Assembly: GCF_001557325.1 (NCBI RefSeq)
Contig: NZ_LSJS01000036.1
Coordinates: 1-45,378 of the forward strand
Direction of reading: 5' to 3'
DNA from: Erythrobacter donghaensis
GTDB lineage: Bacteria; Pseudomonadota; Alphaproteobacteria; Sphingomonadales; Sphingomonadaceae
Length of the DNA: 45,378 nt
The notes beneath the pieces were generated by a model. That model did no database searches. It worked only from the letters and a program-made list of their open reading frames with translations, and had not been told where the DNA came from. Shown here piece after piece: positions 40,527 to 45,378 of the stretch. Positions within the stretch are counted from its first letter, which is position 1, and each line of letters opens with the position of its first letter. Position numbers and translations under genes: made by a program.

Positions 40527-41818
40527 CCGGAGCGCTGGACCACCCCTTCAACACCCCTGCCACGCGCCTGCTGGTTGCTCTGGTCGCCGGCTTGATGGCA
40601 GGCGCGGTCGCGAACGGGAGCGGCTACGAGGCCGACCTGCTTGCGGCAGCGCGGCCGATCGGGCGCTTGTGGCTCAACGCGCTGACCATGACCGTGGTGC
40701 CGCTGGTGACGGCGTTGCTGATCGCGGGGGTGTTCGATGCCGGACAGCGCGGCGGCAATGCCGTGGCGCGCCGCTCATTGGGATGGTTCGCGGTGCTGCT
40801 CTTGGCCGCATCGCTGATCGGCGGGGTCGTGGCCCTGCTGCTTCTCGATGCCTGGCCGATCCCGCAGGGCGCGACGCGCCTCACGGTCGCGGCCTCCGGC
40901 GAGCCCGTGTCGGGGCAGGGCGGCGATTGGGTCGACGCCATTGTCCCGGCCAACATCGTCAGCGCGGCGGCCGAGACCGCGATGGTGCCGCTGGTCCTGT
41001 TCGCGATGCTGTTCGGCTTCGCGCTCACCCGGATCGACCGCGAACTCGCCGCGCCGCTCGCCCGCGTGTTCCGGGCCATCGCCGAGGTGATGCTGGTGAT
41101 CGTCGGCTGGGTGCTGTGGATCGGCCCCGTCGGCGTGCTTGCGCTCGCTTTCGGGGTCGGGGTGACGCTCGGCGCGGGCGCGGCCGGGGTGCTGCTGCAC
41201 TACGTCCTCGTGATCATCATGGTGTGCCTCGCGGTGGCGCTTGCCATGCACCTGTTTGCCGCGGTGGCGGGGCGCATGGGGTTGGTCTCCCTCGCGCGCG
41301 CGGCGCTCCCCGCGCAGACCGTGGCGATGAGCACGCAGTCCTCGCTCGCGGCGCTGCCGGTGATGATGTCTGCCGCGCCCGCCATGCAGGTCGACAGCGC
41401 CAGGGCAGGGATCGTCCTTCCGCTCGCAGTCTCGCTATTCCGGGCCGCCAGCGCTGCGGCCAACGTCGCCGTGGCGGTCTACCTTGCGCAGGTCCACGGG
41501 GTGCCGGTCGGGGCGATCACCCTGCTTGTCGGCGCGGTCGTGGCCGCTGCGGTCAGCGTCGGCGCGGTGGGGTTGCCGGCACAGGTGTCGTTCTTTGCCG
41601 TCATCGCCCCGGTCTGCATCGCGATGGGCGTGCCCGTCACGATGCTGCCCCTGCTGCTGGCGATCGAGACCATACCCGACGTGTTCCGCACCCTCGGCAA
41701 CGTGACCGCGGATGTCGCGGTGCTGCGCCTGCTGCGCGGTTCCCCGAGCGATCCGGCGGGCGGCGAAGCATCGGACGGCACGCGGGCGACCGAAGGCCCG
41801 GGCGCGCGGCGCGCATGA
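40523..41818 (+). CDS. Dicarboxylate/amino acid:cation symporter (DAACS family)
   Basis: A 431-residue membrane protein of the GltP/DctA fold. It has the N-terminal helices (PIGRLWLNALTMTVVPLVTALLIAG), the first hairpin with STQSSLAALPVM (the SSxxTLP-type motif), and the C-terminal substrate block IPDVFRTLGNVTADVAVLRLL, in which the DxxRT...NVxxD residues bind the substrate. Members take up aspartate, glutamate or C4-dicarboxylates with H+ or Na+. GTG 40523 overlaps the methyltransferase stop. Proximity to the divergent cyanophycin operon fits aspartate uptake, but this is inference. Confidence 0.88.
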   Translation: MTGALDHPFNTPATRLLVALVAGLMAGAVANGSGYEADLLAAARPIGRLWLNALTMTVVPLVTALLIAGVFDAGQRGGNAVARRSLGWFAVLLLAASLIGGVVALLLLDAWPIPQGATRLTVAASGEPVSGQGGDWVDAIVPANIVSAAAETAMVPLVLFAMLFGFALTRIDRELAAPLARVFRAIAEVMLVIVGWVLWIGPVGVLALAFGVGVTLGAGAAGVLLHYVLVIIMVCLAVALAMHLFAAVAGRMGLVSLARAALPAQTVAMSTQSSLAALPVMMSAAPAMQVDSARAGIVLPLAVSLFRAASAAANVAVAVYLAQVHGVPVGAITLLVGAVVAAAVSVGAVGLPAQVSFFAVIAPVCIAMGVPVTMLPLLLAIETIPDVFRTLGNVTADVAVLRLLRGSPSDPAGGEASDGTRATEGPGARRA

Positions 41819-42039
41819 CACGTGGTACCGGGACAGGGCGCGGCACGGGGACGAGCACGGCTCGCAGCAGACCCTTTGTGGCACCATCCGACGCTTGCCC
41901 CGGGCGGGGAGAGCAGCCGGCGCCAACAGCGCGCTGACCAGGCTCGCCGTGTTCGAGGCCTTGACGCGGGTTGCCGCAGCGCACCAGCAATGGCGGCGCG
42001 GTTGCTTTGTCGCGCCCGCTGGTCAACACAGGGGGCGGC

Positions 42040-45000
42040 ATGAGTGCGCTCCAACCTCCAGCCTGGCGTTTCGCGGTGGATCGCGGCGGGACCTTCACCG
42101 ATGTCGTCGCCACCACACCGGAGGGGCGGCTGGTGACCGCCAAGCTGCTCTCCGAGAACCCCGGCCACTATGCCGATGCCGCAAGCGAGGCGGTGCGGCG
42201 ATTGATGGCGGAGCATGGCGCAAAGGACAGGGACGCTCCGATCGCGGAACTGAGGATCGGCACCACCGTCGCCACCAATGCCCTCCTCGAAAGGAAGGGC
42301 GAACGGCTCGCGCTGGCGATCACGCGCGGCTTTGCCGATGCGCTGAGGATCGGCACGCAGGCGCGGCCCCACATTTTCGCGCGCCACATCGTGCTGCCGG
42401 AGCAGCTGCCTGCCAAGGTGGTGGAGATCGAGGAGCGGGTGGCGGTGGATGGCACGGTGCTGCGCCCGCTCGACGAAGATGCCGCGCGCGTCGCCTTTGC
42501 GGGCCTGCGCGATGAAGGCTTCGAGGCACTCGCTATCGTGCTGATCCACGGCTGGCAACACCGCGCGCACGAAGCACGGCTGGCGGAATTGGCGCGCGAG
42601 GCTGGCTTCGCGCAGGTCAGCGTCAGCCACGAGGTCGCCCCGCTGATCCGGCTTATCCCGCGCGGGGATACGACGGTTGTGGACGCCTACCTGTCCCCCG
42701 TGCTGCGGCGCTACACCGACGGGCTCGCGGCGAGCCTGCCCGCCACCGGGGCGCTGCGGTTCATGCAATCGAACGGCGGGCTTGCCGAAGTCGGCGCGTT
42801 CCGGGGGAAGGACGCGATCCTCTCCGGCCCGGCGGGCGGCGTGGTGGGGATGGTCGCGGCCTCAACGCCGCTCGGCTACCCGCGGCTGATCGGCTTCGAC
42901 ATGGGCGGCACCAGCACCGATGTCGCGCATTACGCGGGCGAGGTGGAACTGACCGGCGACAGCGTGGTCGCGGGCGTGCGGGTCGCCGCGCCGATGATGC
43001 AGATTCACACCGTCGCGGCAGGCGGCGGCTCGATCTGCCGCTTCGACGGCGCGCGCTTTCGGGTGGGGCCGCAGAGCGCGGGCGCCGACCCGGGGCCCGC
43101 CTGCTACCGCAGGGGCGGGCCGCTGACGGTGACCGACTGCAACCTGTTCCTCGGGCGGATCGACCCCGCCTTCTTCCCCGCTGTCTTCGGCCCCGCTGGC
43201 GACGCGCCGCTCGACCCCGAGGCTGCGCGCGCACGCTTGGAGGAGGTCGCTGCGGCGCTGCCCGAACCCCGCAGCCTTGAAGCGATTGCCGAGGGCTTCC
43301 TCGCCATCGCCATCGACAACATGGCGGCGGCGATCCGCAAGATCTCGGTTGCGCGCGGGCATGACGTGGTGACCTATGCGCTCGCCTGTTTCGGCGGGGC
43401 GGGCGGGCAGCACGCCTGCCGCGTCGCCGATGCGCTTGGCATGGAGACGGTGCTGGTACACCCGCTGGCGGGCATGCTCTCGGCCTACGGGATCGGCCTC
43501 GCGCCGGTGAAGGCGATCCGCGAGGTTAGTCTGATGCGGCCCTTGGGCGAGAGTTTCGCGAGCGAACTCGCCGCGCTGGAAGAACAGGCGCGTGGCGATC
43601 TGTTGGTGCAAGGCATTGCTGCGGATGCGATCCGCCTCGCCCCCACCGCCCGCCTGCGCTTTGCCGGGAGCGACAGCCTGCTGGCGATCCCCTGCGATGA
43701 CCCCGCGAGCATGGACACCGCCTTCCGCGCGCTCCATCGCCAGCGCTTCGGCTATTCCGACGCCGAGGGCGCGATCATTGTCGAGGCGCTGAGCGTCGAG
43801 GCTTCGGGCGAAGCGGGCGGGCTTGCCGCCAGCTCCGGCCTGCCCGAGACCCCGGCGAGCGCGGGTGGCCTGCTGCCGGGCGGATGGCCGATCATGGCCC
43901 GCGCCGCGCTGCACACCGGCGATGCGGTGCAGGGCCCGCTGCTGATCGTCGACCCGGGCTCGACCACCGTGGTCGAGCCGGGCTGGCAGGCGCGGTTGGC
44001 GCACGAGGGCAGCCTGATCCTGACCCGCACCGCACCGCTCGAGCGGGAACGCGCGGCGGGCACGGCGGTCGATCCCGTGCGGCTCGAGATCTTCAACAAC
44101 CTCTTCATGGCGATTGCCGAGGAAATGGGCGTGGTGCTGCAATCCACCGCGACCTCGGTGAACATCAAGGAGCGGCTCGATTTCTCCTGCGCGCTGTTCG
44201 ACCACGCGGGTGCGCTGATCGCCAATGCGCCGCATATCCCGGTGCATCTGGGGAGCATGGGGGACAGCATCGCGCGGGTGATCGAAGCCCGAGGAAGCGC
44301 GCGGGATGGTCGCGGCTTCCGGCGCGGGGACGCCTATGTCCTCAACGATCCCTATCGTGGCGGCACGCACCTTCCTGACATCACGGTGATCGTGCCGGTG
44401 TTCTATTCGGGCGAAGGCGATGGGGTGGGCGGGGAACCAGATGCCTTCGTCGCGGCGAGAGGCCACCATGCCGACATCGGCGGGATCGCACCCGGCTCGA
44501 TGCCTCCCGAAAGCCGCACCATCGCCGAGGAGGGTGTGCTGATCGACAATGTGCTGATGGTCGATGAAGGCCGCTTTCAGGAGACTGCGCTGCGTGACGT
44601 GCTGGCGGCGGCGGAGTATCCGGCGCGCAATCCTGACCGCAACCTCTCCGACCTGCGCGCCCAGCTTGCCGCCTGCACCCGCGGGGCTGAGCTGCTGGCA
44701 GGGGCAGCGCGCGAGCATGGATCGCACGTGCTCGCCGCCTACATGGACCACGTCCTCGCAAATGCCGAGGAAAGCGTTCGGCGGCTGCTCGGCGGGCTGG
44801 AGGATGGCAGCTTCGCCTACCCGATGGACAATGGCGCAGAGGTGCGATTGGCGATCCGCATCGACCGCGAGAGTCGGTCTGCGGTGTTCGACTTCACCGG
44901 CACCAGCGACCAATTGCCCGACAACTTCAACGCCCCCCGCTCGATCACCCGCGCCGCTGCGCTCTATGTCCTTCGCACGCTGATCGACGATGCAATCCCG

Positions 45001-45378
45001 ATGAACGACGGATGCCTGAGGCCCGTGACGCTGATCGTGCCCGAGGGCTCGATGCTGAACCCGCATCCCGGCGCGGCGGTGGTCGCCGGGAATGTCGAGA
45101 CCAGCCAGGTGGTGACCGACGCGCTCTTCGCCGCCACGGGCAGGCTCGCGCCAAGTCAGGGGACGATGAACAACTTCACCTTCGGCAATGAGCGGCACCA
45201 GTATTACGAGACGATCTGCGGCGGCTCGGGAGCGGGGCCGGACCACCCGGGCACGAGCGCGGTGCAGACCCACATGACCAACTCGCGCCTGACCGACCCC
45301 GAAATCCTCGAGTCCCGCCTGCCGGTGCGGCTGGAGGAATTCGCGATCCGGCGCGGTTCGGGCGGGGCAGGGCGGCAG
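42040..45378 (+). CDS. 5-oxoprolinase/hydantoinase-type protein, HyuA-HyuB fusion (3' end cut off)
   Basis: ATG 42040 follows AGGGGGC; the frame is open to the right edge (1113 codons). The N-terminal half is HyuA-like: [18 protein letters not shown], the nucleotide-binding [26 protein letters not shown], and [10 protein letters not shown] (288-297), an ATPase of the ASKHA type. From about residue 677 comes the HyuB-like half: [55 protein letters not shown] and [18 protein letters not shown]. Family members hydrolyse 5-oxoproline or hydantoins using ATP. Fused HyuA-HyuB is the layout of 5-oxoprolinase, about 1200 residues, so about 90 are missing here. Substrate is not settled; the following gene is unseen. 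Confidence 0.93.
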   Translation, partial: MSALQPPAWRFAVDRGGTFTDVVATTPEGRLVTAKLLSENPGHYADAASEAVRRLMAEHGAKDRDAPIAELRIGTTVATNALLERKGERLALAITRGFADALRIGTQARPHIFARHIVLPEQLPAKVVEIEERVAVDGTVLRPLDEDAARVAFAGLRDEGFEALAIVLIHGWQHRAHEARLAELAREAGFAQVSVSHEVAPLIRLIPRGDTTVVDAYLSPVLRRYTDGLAASLPATGALRFMQSNGGLAEVGAFRGKDAILSGPAGGVVGMVAASTPLGYPRLIGFDMGGTSTDVAHYAGEVELTGDSVVAGVRVAAPMMQIHTVAAGGGSICRFDGARFRVGPQSAGADPGPACYRRGGPLTVTDCNLFLGRIDPAFFPAVFGPAGDAPLDPEAARARLEEVAAALPEPRSLEAIAEGFLAIAIDNMAAAIRKISVARGHDVVTYALACFGGAGGQHACRVADALGMETVLVHPLAGMLSAYGIGLAPVKAIREVSLMRPLGESFASELAALEEQARGDLLVQGIAADAIRLAPTARLRFAGSDSLLAIPCDDPASMDTAFRALHRQRFGYSDAEGAIIVEALSVEASGEAGGLAASSGLPETPASAGGLLPGGWPIMARAALHTGDAVQGPLLIVDPGSTTVVEPGWQARLAHEGSLILTRTAPLERERAAGTAVDPVRLEIFNNLFMAIAEEMGVVLQSTATSVNIKERLDFSCALFDHAGALIANAPHIPVHLGSMGDSIARVIEARGSARDGRGFRRGDAYVLNDPYRGGTHLPDITVIVPVFYSGEGDGVGGEPDAFVAARGHHADIGGIAPGSMPPESRTIAEEGVLIDNVLMVDEGRFQETALRDVLAAAEYPARNPDRNLSDLRAQLAACTRGAELLAGAAREHGSHVLAAYMDHVLANAEESVRRLLGGLEDGSFAYPMDNGAEVRLAIRIDRESRSAVFDFTGTSDQLPDNFNAPRSITRAAALYVLRTLIDDAIPMNDGCLRPVTLIVPEGSMLNPHPGAAVVAGNVETSQVVTDALFAATGRLAPSQGTMNNFTFGNERHQYYETICGGSGAGPDHPGTSAVQTHMTNSRLTDPEILESRLPVRLEEFAIRRGSGGAGRQ

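Noticed and set aside
42862..45273. Minus-strand open frame of 803 codons opposite the 5-oxoprolinase gene
   Set aside because: It is a shadow: the plus strand is a textbook HyuA-HyuB fusion with motifs throughout, while the antisense translation is Arg/His/Gly-rich with no family pattern and no ribosome site.
1..45378. CRISPR array, insertion sequence, prophage or integrative element
   Set aside because: No regularly spaced repeats, transposase, integrase or phage structural genes; the only repeats are the single palindrome and the two-copy tandem listed.

Overview
The window is GC-rich, gene-dense bacterial chromosome. Protein families and gene order point to an alphaproteobacterium of the order Sphingomonadales, possibly Erythrobacteraceae; the order is well supported by the style of the hopanoid, IF-3, Rel and PdeM proteins, the family is a guess. 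There is no plasmid, phage, transposon or CRISPR signature. Both edges cut a gene: the lipoprotein Pal at the left and a fused 5-oxoprolinase/hydantoinase at the right.

Layout. 1-7.8 kb holds mostly housekeeping genes: the end of pal, a 48-residue membrane peptide, a J-domain protein with a Cys/His-rich head, a DUF4274 protein, an SDR without its catalytic pair, a DASS transporter, infC (probably starting at AUA), a MarR-type regulator, pdeM and hemF. 7.8-12.1 kb holds an AT-rich leader region, the bifunctional (p)ppGpp enzyme Rel, a VOC protein, a palindromic repeat, a cyclophilin and tRNA-Ser(GGA).

12.2-31.1 kb is a hopanoid island. ispH-hpnH run leftward; hpnM and a MlaA-like gene run rightward and converge on hpnN; the long leftward operon hpnA-B-C-D-E-shc-hpnG-DUF2141-hpnN makes squalene, cyclises it, processes the adenosylated side chain and carries the RND exporter; hpnI-hpnJ-hpnL run rightward from a shared divergent promoter and decorate bacteriohopanetetrol. 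Synthesis (IspH, HpnD/C/E, Shc), side-chain building (HpnH, HpnG, HpnI, HpnJ) and probable envelope trafficking (HpnN, HpnM, MlaA-like, perhaps the DUF2141 protein) are thus together. The deacetylase HpnK, expected between the HpnI and HpnJ steps, is not in the window.

31.2-39.3 kb is leftward. A set of three overlapping genes encodes a Gly/Lys-rich 63-mer, a 59-residue membrane peptide and an MBL-fold hydrolase. Before it lies a five-gene overlapping operon: cphA (cyanophycin synthetase), iaaA (isoaspartyl peptidase), cphB (cyanophycinase), a type II NADH dehydrogenase-like protein and a thioredoxin-reductase-like protein. This is a complete make-and-break cycle for an Asp/Arg storage polymer, tied to two flavoproteins. 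39.5-45.4 kb reads rightward: a methyltransferase overlapping a DAACS dicarboxylate/amino acid symporter, then the 5-oxoprolinase.

The strongest leads are the cyanophycin-flavoprotein operon, the hopanoid trafficking set (non-lipoprotein MlaA, HpnM, HpnN, DUF2141), the AUA start of infC, and the overlapping small-gene/MBL operon.
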